From Dermanyssus gallinae (taxonomy: Eukaryota; Arthropoda; Arachnida; Mesostigmata; Dermanyssidae), in NCBI GenBank assembly GCA_003439945.1, contig QVRM01002375.1, positions 17,498 through 81,497 of the forward strand: a stretch of DNA of 64,000 bases, written 5' to 3'. The position numbers were made by a program, and so were the translations under genes. Under the pieces are notes generated by a model. It was given only the letters and a program-made list of their open reading frames with translations. It did not search any database and was not told the DNA's origin. Below are positions 11,056 through 23,156 of this stretch, one piece after another. Every line of letters starts with the position of its first letter. Within the stretch, counting starts at the first letter, position 1.

Positions 11056-11058
<3 letters not shown>
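9851..11058. other. Mostly featureless; weak tRNA-like B-box beside (AT)n
   Basis: A B-box-like GAGGTTCAAACCATT at about 9997 is followed by an A-rich piece and (AT)n at 10025-10047. A reverse-strand GGGTTCGATTCT lies near 9930. Either could be SINE debris. From 10050 to 11050 nothing is recognised. Confidence 0.4.

Positions 11059-11104
<46 letters not shown>
11059..11104. repeat. (AT)n microsatellite
   Basis: Uninterrupted alternating TA, followed by GC-richer sequence (about 11105-11400) with a hairpin at 11327-11348. Confidence 0.97.
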
Positions 11105-11105
<1 letters not shown>

Positions 11106-11326
11106 GCACACCTATGTGTACACACCATGTCGACCGTTCGGGGAATTTCTCCCTCTCTCTCTCGCTCTGCTCGAAATGCAGATAGAGAACGGACGAGGCG
11201 ACGACGGGGTGGGATTGCAGTTGGGGCTGGACACTGGTCACCATCGCGGCGGAAGAAAGGAGGGAAGAGCTCTGTGCTCAGAGCGGGGTCGCCAACCGCT
11301 GGTCAGTTGGTCGGGGAGCAAGAGAA

Positions 11327-11348
11327 GGCCCACCCCAAAGGGTGGGCC
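11327..11348. other. Perfect 9-bp GC-rich hairpin
   Basis: GGCCCACCC (11327-11335) and GGGTGGGCC (11340-11348) are exact complements around the loop CAAA. There is no T-run after it and no gene before it, so this is a structure without an assigned role. Confidence 0.8.
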
Positions 11349-11587
11349 GAAGCTCCTCTCCCAGCAGAGACTTGCAACGGTAGCGAAAATAGCCTCTCCC
11401 TAGGCGTACACATGCTCGCCTGCATATATATACATACATACAAACAAACATACAAGCACCCACCCAGCCACACGCTCATATGAATGTGTACATATGTTTG
11501 CGGGGCAATATGAGATTGGAGGGGTACAAGGAAAAATAGAGAAGGAGAGAATGAAAAGAATTTTTGGAACGCACTGGGTTCTCACTA

Positions 11588-11690
11588 TGTTTGAGAACTC
11601 AGTGACTCGCTGATAATTGCCCTCGTGACCTGTGAACGGCATCATCCACAGTGACCAAGTGTTCGAGTCTCATAATGGCCACGAAAATGC
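11588..11690 (+). mobile_element. tRNA-like sequence, probable SINE head relic
   Basis: Order: an A-box-like part (GTGACTCGCTGATAATTGCC), an anticodon-like part (CCTGTGAACGG) and a B box (GTGTTCGAGTCTCA). The spacing approximates a tRNA with inserted bases. The anticodon part and the CTCG before it resemble those of the reverse-strand copy near 51.1 kb. The arms no longer pair well, so it is not a functional tRNA gene. Confidence 0.4.
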
Positions 11691-12190
11691 GGGAGTGTTT
11701 GTATCAATAAAATTGCACCGTTAAACTGCAGATGCCATCCTTTGACTTGTACTGCGGTTTTTGTGAACAGTGGGCTATCCCGGTAAACAAATAATTAGCA
11801 AAGCGTGTAAGCATAAAAATGAATTATATAATATTTATTTTGCATTCGTTGCCCTATTTATTTGCTAAACAGCAACAAAAGGGAATCCTTACTTCCTAAT
11901 TCAACATAGTGGCAGAATCATTGGGCAACACTTCGCGGTTGCAAATCACCCATCATATTTGAGCTGCTAACGCTAATAATTGTTTATGGACATTGCCTAC
12001 TTGACGCCTCGTCACCGGGCTTAACTAGACGCATAGGCATTTTAAAATAGCCACCGCGAGTTCTAGAAATCCTCCAAATATAATGGGTCATCAGAACATA
12101 GGACAAAACACACGAAATTTACATTAAAGTTGTCAAAGTACGTACACGCAAGTCCAGTTTTAATGACACCCAATACGTGCACTACATAAC
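11691..12190. other. AT-rich DNA, nothing recognised
   Basis: No repeat, structure or coding signal that I can support. Confidence 0.6.
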
Positions 12191-14459
12191 ATCTATCCGC
12201 CTATTGCCGGGGGCGGCCATGCCCCCTTCCCCCCCCGCCTCTGCCCTTATGCGTTTGTAAGCGCCACTGTCGTACGCAAGGCTATATGTAGCGACCATAG
12301 AACATATCTATGGAGCGAAGGCGCGTGCAAGTGCCCGTTGACCCCCGGTTGAAAGCCCCGGAGGCCCGGAGGGCGCCTTTAGTGGATCGGGGCCTGTCGC
12401 GACGACCAGTGGCGAGTTGTGCCGAAGGAGAGGGCACAAGCAGAGACACCTCGAGAATGGCGAGCACATCTCGCGCTGCTACTGCGCGCCAAAACAATAA
12501 CGGAAAGCCACCTAGCTCACGGTGCGAAATATCTGCCCAGTCTATGGCCGCTCGAGTGCTCAAATAGTTTGCCTAGGCACACTAGCCTTACATGCGTGGT
12601 TAGGTGCAATACACGGTCCCGTGTCTGCAGTTCGCATCGCACTCTACGAGATCAGCTCCTCGCATTTCATAACTTTCCGCTTACGGTTTTCATCTCAACT
12701 CTCTGACGCCCCTGACGGAAAGTATGGGCGATGCATCAAGATCGTAACAATCTTATTTTTAATGTCATTTGCCTTGAGGCGTCGGTACCCTCACTGGGCC
12801 ACTTCTAAGTTCCGTCATGGCAGTGAGGTGCATGTGTTGTGATCTTACCTGTGATCGAGCATGGCGCAAATCTTTGCGCCTTCGGGTGTACGTGGTCGTT
12901 TGATTGAAAGTGCATTGCGTGTCCGTTTGTGTGAACTCCTGAACGTGCAGTGGGAAGACAGGTTAATGATGGTGGATCGGCAATTGGGCCGTGTAGATAG
13001 TGATATACCATATAGACTATTATGCGAATATCGTGACACAAACGTACTGTTGTGATTTAACGTATGAGACCCTTACGTGTATGTGTGACCTCTCGTTTTA
13101 TCTTTTTGGAATATTTGTGCCTAAAATCTTGGACATCTTGATACACTTGGTTGCATTGCGCCCAACTATCTGCGCCTGTAGGCGCGTAGCACCGGCGTTT
13201 TACCTATACGTTTTCCACAGGATACCCTTCTTAGTCTTAACGTGTAAGTATTTATAATTAGTAACAACAATGCTCATTTGCTCTATATAGACAGCGTTTT
13301 CATAAATTTAGAAATTTGACATAAAATAGATTGCTATCAACATCCGCACAAGTTACGCGACCATGTGTGATCCTCAGGCTGGGTCGACTCTTTTAGCCAG
13401 CTAATAGAACAAACTTCGTCGGAGTTCAATGATGCAGCAACTGCCTTAGTAGTGAGTAACAAAGGTGGCAAAATGGGATCAAGGGTTGGGAAAATTAGTA
13501 AGAAAAAAGTACGTGCTACCTTCTCTTCTGGTCGAGTTCAGAAGCTGGGCGACAGCGACACCTGAGGTTGATTCGCGGCGAGAACGAACAAAGCGCGATT
13601 GGATGGATCGACGGGTGGTGTAAGAAGAATATAATAGAAGTCTTGGCACGTATCCGAGTGGCCATTCCATCAGCGACCAGGGCGGTTGAGCACATCCTGA
13701 CAGGGAGTTGTTACAAGTCGTCTACGCCTGCGCAGGCAGAGACTTGACGGCCGTGTGCTGGACCGCCCAACACCCATCCAGCAACTACGTCCGTCTAATG
13801 GCGCTATGGCATGACGACATCAAGCCTTCCTCTATGGGGACCACTCTCTGAATGTCCGGCTGCTTCTTTTTCTTGTTCTTCTTCTCGTCCACTCCTGGAG
13901 CGACCTCGCCTCTGCACGCGAGAAGGCCGCTGAGACGAACGCTATAGCGGCAAAACAAAGAGCAGCTGCCCAGTTTCGATGTGCCCAGTTTCGAGGCCGA
14001 GCCTCACTAAGACTTTAATCGATTGGCCGAAGGAACTGGGGGCGACGGCCGCCGACCGAGTCAGATACTTTTTCGTCTCCGCTGTCCGGATCTATCGGCA
14101 AGCAGCTTCATCACACGTACCGTGCCACTAGTGCAGGCGTGCATGCCTCTGACGCAGGACAACGACACCGCAGGGCGATGATTCTCTAAGGTCAAATTTT
14201 GAACCGTCGAGCTCTCTTCAAGACCACACTTTCCTCCTTTCCTCGTATGCGCCTAAGGAACACTAGCCAGGAGGACAATGAATACCTGTTCAGAGTTTGC
14301 CCGTTTTCGTCAAAACGCCATATCTAGCCGCGAATCCTGTGCAAAATAAGAAGAAGTTAGTATACGGGAAAATCCTTCTATATACAGAGATATGCGACTG
14401 GGAACCGAGTCTATTAACGTCAATCTGTGGACCGCCAGCCTTATGATTCGAATATTCCG

Positions 14460-14463
<4 letters not shown>
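12191..14463. other. No gene supported; GC patch and unassigned open frames
   Basis: A GC-rich patch (about 12190-12570) has opposed frames of 85 (+) and 93 (-) codons. A plus frame of 64 codons (12861-13055) begins inside an 8-bp perfect inverted repeat (GGCGCAAA/TTTGCGCC at 12863-12880). From about 13670 to 14280 the sequence is non-repetitive and GC-moderate, without recognisable protein motifs. Confidence 0.45.
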
Positions 14464-14497
<34 letters not shown>

Positions 14498-14502
<5 letters not shown>

Positions 14503-14630
14503 TTTTTTAATGGGGGCCTTGTTTAAATTGGGAACCTTGAAAACCAATTTAGGACTGGCCGGTCTGGGTCTCGAACCCAGACCCCCCGAATGCAAGGCAA
14601 AGGTTTTGCCACTAAGCCATCTTGCTCAAT
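14498..14630 (-). mobile_element. Short tRNA-derived SINE with A-rich and (AT)n tail
   Basis: On the minus strand: A box TGGCTTAGTGGCA, an anticodon-like CTTGCAT (TGC, Ala-like) and a perfect T arm in which CTGGG pairs with CCCAG around TTCGAGA (B box GGTTCGAGACC). A short unrelated body follows, then a run of ten A and the (AT)n tract at 14464-14498. The head abuts another (AT)n tract (14632-14709). Internal Pol III boxes, a short body and an A-rich tail are the SINE layout. The anticodon stem pairs poorly, arguing against a working tRNA gene. Confidence 0.65.
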
Positions 14631-14631
14631 A

Positions 14632-14641
14632 ATATATATAT

Positions 14642-14709
<68 letters not shown>
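14632..14709. repeat. (AT)n microsatellite, about 78 bp
   Basis: Alternating AT with one AAATA interruption. With the tract at 14464-14498 it brackets the SINE-like sequence. Confidence 0.97.
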
Positions 14710-14713
<4 letters not shown>

Positions 14714-16485
14714 CATTTCAGACACCTTGTGGCCAAACCAGACAATATTACAACGTTTTCTGAACTGTGTCTCGCCAAGTTTTTTGCGTTATGGACCAAT
14801 CTAGGCTAGCGTAGTTAGCGCGCTACATATTGTACCATGTGTTACGCGAGGTAGTGTACGATATAAGTGTTACGAGTCATATCTTTTACTGCGGGTCTTC
14901 TTCCAAAATAGCGTCTCCCTTTAAGCGGGCACAATTAGTTACAGGCTTGCCTCATTGCGAGAAACTTCTCTAAACTGAAAACAGAAAATACACTTTACAT
15001 ATATTTTAACAGATACACACTACGCTATCGCCTTTGCTCGAAACATGCTCCACAGCGTGACGATCGAAATAACGAAAGGACATTTTAAATAGACAAAGCA
15101 TCAAGCGGATTGCTGCGAGTCGTCTATCGGCCTGCACGGAGAGCTGTTTTCGGCTTTGACCACCAGCCTGACGAGCACGATAGTACGCATGCTCTGCGCG
15201 CCCACTCCATCTGTTTGCCAACGGCTTCCTTGCAAAAGATCGCATAAAGAAGGACAGCTTTATTAACACACCGATCGCCGCCTATTTTGGGCGTGGACCG
15301 CCCCAACCGGTCAACATAGCGGCAGCAGCAGTGCCATTGAGGCAGCGGCCAAATCCTTTCTCGCCTGCCGATGGCCGTCGCCTCGAAACCTCTCTCGACC
15401 TGGGTCTCGAGATCAGCCTTCACGCGGTCAGCCGCCGCCGCCGCAAGATAGCCTGCACGATGCTGCAGATAGGGGTAACCGGCAGGTATCTCATCATCAG
15501 GGGAGGAATAGAAAGACAGCGTAGTCAGATAGTCGAATAGGCGGTAGTAGATGGATGGCGCTCACCAATCCTTCTCGTCGTGAGTTTCGCTCTCCTTGGC
15601 TTAGCCTTGGTTAGTCAACTGGCCAACATTCGCGATCCATTTCTAACCAGAGCTCCTCCCAACTGAGCTTCGCTGCACAACTCGGACAGTGACGCGCCGG
15701 TGTCGTCTGTTATACCGACGGCAATTTAGATACGATGAACATACAGTAGTCGCGCTAAGCAAGCATGCAATAGCAGCACGCATAAATTCGTTTATATATA
15801 TATATATATATTAATAATAATATAGTGCTATAAAACGAAATCGCAAGAATAGATAATTGGGTTGATCGAAAATGCCAGTTCCTATATTGTTATAATGCCA
15901 AAATTCGAATTTAAAAAACTAATATATATAATATATATATATGCAAACAGTTGCACATAATTAATAAAAACGAAGAGGGGACAATAGGTAAAGACTCCAA
16001 TGATACTTTCTATTTAATTCGAACAAACTCACGATTACAGCGGGAGGGCAGAACGAAGCAAGGCAGAGTAGAACAAATGTTCACCTTAAAAATAGAAAAG
16101 AAGCCAACACGCAAAAGACGAAGAATAACGGCAAGAACAAGGCGAATAACGAGAGGGGAGCAGAGGAAGGGGGTGATGCCTCGGGTTTGGCCAAATGAAG
16201 TCCTCGTCCGCAAGCCAAAATGCACACCGATGACGTCCCCAGGGGCTGCTGTTGACGGCCGGAAGCTGCGGCCGTCATTTCCGCTCAAAGACAGCGAGAG
16301 CTAAACAGAGAGAAAGCGCACGAGAGAGAGAGGGGGGGAAAGAGAGAGAGGAAGGTTGAAAGCAATGGCTATTGGAAGGCAACAGGATTCCTTGTGCAAG
16401 TCTTGAGCGACGTTGGAGCACGAGATTGGAAACGACGCCTTCCCGCTAGAGCCGACACAATTTCTCCCCGTCGACTTGTGGTAGA
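14710..16485. other. No gene supported
   Basis: Mixed sequence with opposed frames of 87-99 codons in a GC-moderate patch (about 15000-15540) and a basic 117-codon plus frame (15951-16304) without known motifs. A short (TA)n run lies at about 15792-15812. A GA-rich stretch lies at about 16300-16350. Confidence 0.45.
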
Positions 16486-16592
16486 ACAACAACAGCAACA
16501 ACAGCCGCAGTAGCAACAACTGCACACAATGGCAACAACGACAGTATAAACAGCAACAACGACAGTATAAACAACAACAACAACAACAATAG
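16486..16592. repeat. CAA/CAG triplet tract
   Basis: Degenerate CAACAG/CAACAA repeat, including a duplicated AACAACGACAGTATAAACA segment. It accounts for the valine- and cysteine-rich end of the 208-codon minus-strand open frame (16369-16995), whose remaining part shows no domain. Confidence 0.9.
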
Positions 16593-17690
16593 CAATGCAC
16601 GGAAAGCGCAGATTCTTTAACGCTGGATCTAACTGATGTTGGTGTCCGCGGGTGCCAGCTCTAGCTCCTGCAATAGCACGGTCCGCCCGAGGGACTTCCG
16701 CCAGCTGTGACAGACTCGACGAAAGGGAGGCTAACAGGGAAACGGACACCCCAATAGTGCAAGCTCTGCATACATTGCACTGGCATTGAGCTGATGAGGA
16801 TGACCGCCATGGAAATGCAACAGCGGACAGAGTTTGTGAAGAATGAGAGTAGTCCGAACGGAATAGAATAGGGATGGGGCGGGGCGGTGGGAAAGAGAGA
16901 ACGTCAAAAGGCAAATCAGACAAAGAGCTCCTCAACGAATAAGATTCGTCCGCCTGAGTCTTGCCACTGAGCGCTACGACGTGAGAACAGTACATGTATT
17001 GTTTTAAGTTTATCTAGCATTTATAAGCTAGATTTAGCACACCAAGTTACTAGGATTGATTTTTACCGCAAACAAAACACGGTTACATATTTGTAATCAT
17101 GCGTACAAAAGTAACTGCAATGCCACTGTCAGTTACAATAGCAACTAAACGTATCAGCGACAGCACTCACAAGCCTTGAAAACAATCGTAGTGTAATCAA
17201 CAATAACAAATTCGCGATAACTGATGCTAATGTGGCTCTTTTTAAATTTATTTTTAGTTAGCTACCCATCATTAATTTAAATTTTAGTAATCGACGGGTT
17301 TATATAGTCGTCTACCAGTTACAAAATTCGGTACTAAAAATGGTTGCTACCATAGGTGTAACATAGCACTTAATTTAGTCTAAGTTGGTCGCAATTTGCA
17401 GTCTCATATTTTCGAGCTAATAGCTGTCACAAGTGAGCAAACGAGTATAAAGGTGATCTTTATATTACGCATGAGGTGCACTTTTGATTGATTGACAACG
17501 TGGTTTACTATCGGAACTGCATATTGCATTGCTTGAGTTCTTGCACAGAAATAATAGTGTGATATAAAGGTGATGTGTAATAATACCGTATATAAAAAAA
17601 GTTATATACTCCAACGCTCGTATGTAACATCACAAGTAACATATTCATCAACTTGTTTGAAGTAGACGTTCTATGCAACTGTTAGGAGGA
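16593..17690. other. Nothing recognised
   Basis: 16600-16990 is GC-moderate unique sequence overlapped by the minus-strand frame noted with the preceding triplet tract. 17000-17690 is AT-rich with no structure that I can support. Confidence 0.5.
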
Positions 17691-19855
17691 GCCTGGACGT
17701 TCGCGCCCAATTATCTTCGTTAGCCTCTTCTTAGCTCGCGTTACGCTCCCCTTTATTCCCACACCCAGCACCCCTTTCTAGTAATTGTGTACTGACCGTT
17801 TTTCTTTGTTGTCGCTTTATCCCTCTGCTGTATGCCATCGAAGGTGCATCTTTCAGTCGGCCGGAGGTCATGCCCAGCCATTCTGATACGGCCAAGCTGG
17901 CAAGACGAGCAACACTGGTCTCAACATTAGCAACGACCACGAACGGCAAAGCAGCAGCAGCAGATAGTAACTAATAAGTAAAAAAGGCCTATGCATGCAC
18001 GGCGACGGGCAGCGACAGATCGAGGGACGAGAGAGGAATAGGGGCGACAGTAACGGGCTGGTTTGTCCACCGGTCCATCGCCCTCTGGGTTATGCTAGTT
18101 CCCTTCTACCCCCGGCAGCGCGTCTCGCCTTCGACGGCTTACAACTTCTCCGGGTGTACTTCTTGCATGGTGTATGTCCACCGCTGCCACCACCGCCTCC
18201 TCCTCCTCCCGTACTTCCCTTCAATTTCCCCTTCTTCTCGTGACATCCCCGGCCGTCAATGCATTGGCCTATTTGTGCTGCTGTTGCCACCGTAGTTGCC
18301 ACGTCGTTGTCGTCGTTCTTTTCTTTTCGACTCTCCCTCGCGAGACCTACGCATCAGCAGCAGCAACAACGCAGAAGCAGCATCTCTCACATCCCGCACA
18401 CACGTCGTTCGAGATAGACGCAAGAGGCGAAAAAGGGTTTAAGCTGGTTCAACTGGATTCTTCTCCTGCTTATATGTGCCTCTATATAGGCAGGTAAGGG
18501 TATAAAAAGAAAGACAGCGATAAAGGGATTGAAACGAGAGAGAGAGATGGGAGAGAGAGAGAGAGGGAGCGCGAGAATGAGAGGGAAACAGTGAAGCCGT
18601 AGAGAAAGAGAGAGAGAGGGATAACGATGCGCGACAATGTTGGGAACATGGACACCCAGTGGCATAAAAGCAGTTTGGTGGGGGCGGGCGTCGGGCGTTC
18701 GTTCGGTTGGTCGGTCGGTCGGGTCAGAACATTCAGGTTGGTAGACAGAAAGGTAGCGAAAGAGCCTTGCGTTGTAGGCCACGCGTTAGTGCAAAGGGCA
18801 GTGAACGAGGTCTCGAGCTGGACAGGAACAGAGGGCAGCGGTAGCGACAGGCAGGCTGACGAATCAACAAGGGCAGGACAGGGCGAGCGGACAAGCAAGC
18901 GAGCCAGCAAACGAACGGGTGAACGAATAAGGGATTGGCAGCATCAAAACTAGCAGCGCAGCAGCAGCAGATAGTAGGGATATACTGAGTCCCTGGTTCG
19001 TTGGTTGGTTGGTTGGTTGATCAGAGAGACTGGGACACTAGACGCACGAGGGGAGGAGAGGGGTTTGAGTAAGTTGGTGCACACCACCAGCCGTGCTGGG
19101 GGCGTCGTCGAGGGGGCTCTCCGTAGTACAGGCAGGCGTTAGTGGGAGCGACGACTACCGGGGCAACTGAGCAATGTTGCACGGGGAGGAAATAGACGAG
19201 GTGGTGGCCCATCGGAGCTGCTGTAGCAGCTCGGAGCCCTATTACTACTACTACTACTACTACAACCACTACTCCATTGACGATAGGGTTTTTGTCAGAT
19301 TGCGTGTCCCCTTGTGGGCATGGTCGGGCTTACTCGACCCGTCCAACCGTCCGCCTCGTTCTATCCGTCCTACCGCCGCGCCCTTGTTTCTGCGCGGCCG
19401 CCGCCGACGCCGCCAGCCGCGGCACCAGCTTGTCATCGGCCAGCGCCAACTTGCGTTAGGTGGCTCAACCCTAGCCCAAATGGGTAGATGGATGGATGGC
19501 CCGAGGGCCATGGGCGAGCCAGAGGTGTGCCATGGGCAGCAGGAGTGACGAAAGAGTAAGGAGAGTGTAAGAAGTGGAGATGACTGTGGAGCCCCCAAAC
19601 ATCGTCGTTCGCGCAATCGCCACTGATGCACGCTGTTGCCCTAACCGCTCGTGCCTCGTGGCCCACGGAGAGTGGCAAAAGAAGAATGCGTAATTGGGGG
19701 CTCAGGTGATGATGCAGATGCACAGGAAAAGAAGCGCGCGGTCACACAGCCTTCGCTGGAGAACCATCTCGGCTTTGACCGACTCAGAAGGCTTGCAGAG
19801 GTAGAAGGCGAAGAAAGCCTATCCCAGCTTCCGGAGTAGGAAAGGAAAAATAAGT
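17691..19855. other. GC-rich island of simple repeats, no gene supported
   Basis: Contains CCG/CCT-rich and GGT/GTT-rich patches (18170-18310), a GA/GAGA tract (about 18535-18625), (GGTC)n and (GGTT)n runs (18700-18725 and 19003-19020) and an ACT tract (19239-19272). Overlapping frames up to 142 codons on both strands follow the repeats. No splice pattern or domain separates one as real. Confidence 0.5.
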
Positions 19856-22800
19856 GTACTAGGTGTGATATTGTCGGGCCTTCGGCATCGTGGACGGTAG
19901 ATGAAACGAAAATGGCAGCCAGCAGGTTTGGTACACGTAAGGGTTCAGTCGTCTGTACCGGATACGACGATAGTTTAGGTATGCATAAACCTTACAATGT
20001 GAAATGCATACATATGTATTAAATAGGCATAGTTTATTTATGCCATGCAGACGCATGCCGCTTAGCGTTAGTAATATGTATAATTCATTTTGACTACATA
20101 TGCATTGTTTAGGTGTCTTTAAGCAAACCTCAGTAGTTGCTCGTCAGTAACCAATCAAATAGAGAGGTAAATGATTATCTCTTATCAGTCAGAGGTTATC
20201 AGGTCATTGACTGTATAGGTTATTGTTGCTTGCCTATTTTACTCTGCTTGCCTCTTGCAACGATGGTGCAATGATGCAACGAAGGTGTTGTATGCATGGA
20301 TTGTTTGTAGTAGTTCAGGATGCGTCTTTAGCCTTTGGACAAATAGTTGCTATAGTAGAATGGCTACGCTGCCAGCCTATTGTAATCGTTAGGTTGTACC
20401 TACCTCGGCATCTTACTCTTAAGGACGTAGACAACGTACAATAAAGCACTCTTCGTGCTCTTGTGAAAAGTTAAATTTAACTTTTTTTACAAGCTCACGC
20501 AACTGTATTCGCGCAACTGCAGCGCCTACGGTAGATCTGAAGGGCGTATGAAATATTGCGATTCCGCTATTGCCGCACGTCTCATCAAACCCAGCCATAC
20601 GTCGCTATTTCAGATTGTTATAGACAATATATATGATAGATATAGTAAACTTACGCAATAACGTAGGAAACGCCCCTGCTTGAGGTCATATATGATAGAC
20701 GTGTTGGGTAGAGATGGTCATTCGCGTTCATTCAATCTCGCTTTATTAATCAGAGATTATTTTTGTGCTTCTGCTGCTTGGTGAACCGCAAATCCTTCGG
20801 ACAACCCTGAACAGGGGAAAAGCGGCATTGCTGCCTTTCCCCTGTTCAGGGAAAACCCACGTCCTTTGCGTGTACTTTCCATTAATAGAACTTTTTTCGT
20901 GTGCAGATTTGTGTGTCTTGTTTATACATACATATATTTACCGTTGTTGGAATGCAACGGCCAGATGGTTGCATAGGGGCATAAATGTAAAAGCTCTTTG
21001 TAAGTTACATATGCATGGTGGTGATGTTGTGGCTTGTGTGGTGCTGCGCGGAGAAGATTAAGCAAATTATTGTAGAAATGAACTCTGGCCGATGGGAGTC
21101 TGTCCGAAGAGACGATAGTTAAGCAGAGCTTTATCGCTCCTGACGATCTACGTCCTCGTGAGTGACCGCTCAGGTGTGGGACTGCAAGTGTAGAGACAAG
21201 CTTACCTCTGCACTCCTTACGCGAATTTTTTTTTGCGGGGGTTTTATTAGCTGGCTGTTTTACCTGCGGAAATTCAGGAAGATTTGTGGGTCTGCCTAGA
21301 TAAATCGTTACGACTAATGCGTCAGGAAAAATTAATACTGTGTAGTGCTCTGCGCTGGGAGAGTAAACGTTGCTTCGGGTTGCTAAGACAATAGGCTTTG
21401 GACATTCAGGGTTGAACCTAACCATACCAACTATCGTCGTCTATGACTTCAATGTCAGAATCAAAGACGGGGCCAACGATGATAAAGGCGAAGTGATGCT
21501 TCGAAAAGCTTGGATATTCTCGAAAAAGCGGCTCAAAACCGACAACCAGTATTTGCTGTTGTCGATGTTCCGGGTATTTAACGAGACCGGCACAACCCGT
21601 CGCGCTGGTCTCTAATGAGATAAATGTATCTATCTCTTTTACACAGAGCGACAGGTTGTATTAGTGTAAGCTCTGGCATCGATACCACCTGTGGCCTACT
21701 AAAGAGGATGATTTTAAATTAAGTGAAGTGGAATAGTTATGGCAGAAAAGATTACGTCCGTGGTTCTCTCGAGCCTGCTCGCCCACAGTGAAGTTATCGA
21801 GCTCTTGTGCATAGTTAAAGCTAAGCAAAAGCCCAATAATTGCACGCCTGTAAGTCAGACGACAACCTTGACTGTAGATGCTAATATAAAATTGTGTTAT
21901 GCACATGACTATAAAACGGAAACTTTTTAGATTTCCTTGATAAAACTATAAAGCGGGTGCGGATGCCTAAAGTCTCGTTTACCTTTTATCTCACTTATCT
22001 TGTTGGTTACGCCCGACAGGGGCATAAAAAAACCGTAATGGTACTGCATGGGGCTAATATCAAGGTTGCACATTACGACCTAGGTAAAGCGCATTACTTC
22101 TATGGTAGAGGCGTCTTTGTCTCGAAGGGACTCAAGATAATAGTTGGAAGACCATAAAATTCAAGTGTGGAGGTCGAATGGCTGCCACAGACATCATACG
22201 TTGCTGCGGCCAACCGTTGGAGTTTGCTGACTCTTTTCCGTCTCTTGGCCTTCGGGTTTATCACACGGGAACGACGTTCACAGCGCGTATACACAAAGGA
22301 GTATGGACTCTTGTTTCTCTTTGCGGGAGCGTAGGTAATGTCCGAATATTGTTTAGTTTCTGGCACCTGTAAACACAATCTTCAATTTGTTTGCTATTAA
22401 CAAACCCGATGTCTATATTTGTATGCATCAATTTCAAGTGCTTCACAGAGTGCTATACTGTTCCTCAGTGTAGGAACCACATACACGCAGACGTATCGAA
22501 ATGCCTGAAGGCGTTTAAAGGAAACTACTGAGACGTTTCCGGTAAAGGTGTTTCATCAAACTGGGTTTCATAAATCTAGTCACTATGATATCACTCCTCA
22601 AGCGTGAGCATAAAATCGTGCTACACCATTTCATAATTCCGGCCTAATTAACACTTTCTTTAACTTAACACCGAATTAACATGGGATTTTTTGGTATTTC
22701 CATCGCTCCTAAATCAACAACGCGCACATTCTTTGTAAATTACCTATTTGCCTAGTGTGTGGTGTGACTGCAGTGCGACGGTATGAGAATATATTCTTAC

Positions 22801-23096
22801 ACAATATATGTGTGTGCTTGTGTGCTTATGCACATTTTGTACCAATATTATATATATATATATAGATAGAGAGAGAGAGAGAAAGAGAGAGAAAATAAAA
22901 TTTTTCAGGTGCATGTATTCTGCGAGCCACTGTTGTCTGAAGTGTTTATCTAGTGCTAAACTTACTTACATTTACCAAAAGTTTTATATATAGGTTTGCG
23001 CGGCATAGCCATTTAAATGCCGTCGTGGCTTGGTTGTTGTGCGGGTAAGTGATATCTTAAGTGCGAAATGGTCTCTTGATCTCCTACGTATATCTA

Positions 23097-23097
<1 letters not shown>
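19856..23097. other. Repeat-poor region with unassigned open frames
   Basis: One of the least repetitive stretches in the window. The longest frame is 167 codons on the minus strand (20922-21425), basic in the middle, with HHHH near its end and no recognised family. Plus-strand frames of 60-98 codons follow one another (20765-21061, 21370-21615, 21739-21930, 21957-22157, 22178-22372). None has convincing homology, and such frames are expected by chance at this composition. A GA tract lies at about 22865-22895. Confidence 0.35.
20805..20851. other. 47-nt imperfect hairpin with 16-bp perfect stem
   Basis: CCCTGAACAGGGGAAA (20805-20820) pairs exactly with its complement at 20836-20851. Between them an AGC bulge precedes a second small stem, GGCA-TTGC-TGCC. 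The stem is shorter than usual for an animal microRNA precursor. It may be a trace of a small inverted-repeat element. Confidence 0.85.

Positions 23098-23153
<56 letters not shown>
23098..23153. repeat. (AT)n microsatellite
   Basis: Uninterrupted alternating AT preceded by a TATC-containing run. Confidence 0.97.

Positions 23154-23156
<3 letters not shown>

Noticed and set aside
14498..14630. Functional tRNA-Ala gene
   Set aside because: The T arm is perfect but the anticodon stem pairs poorly, and the A-rich and (AT)n tail indicates a SINE instead.
16369..16995. 208-codon minus-strand frame
   Set aside because: Half is the CAA/CAG tract read as V and C. The rest has no motif and no supported start or splice site.
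20805..20851. Rho-independent terminator or microRNA precursor
   Set aside because: No T-run follows, the genome is eukaryotic, and the stem is too short for a typical pre-miRNA.
20223..22372. String of short same-strand frames that could suggest an inserted bacterial operon
   Set aside because: No ribosome-binding sites, no recognisable bacterial proteins, and frames of 60-100 codons are common by chance throughout the window.
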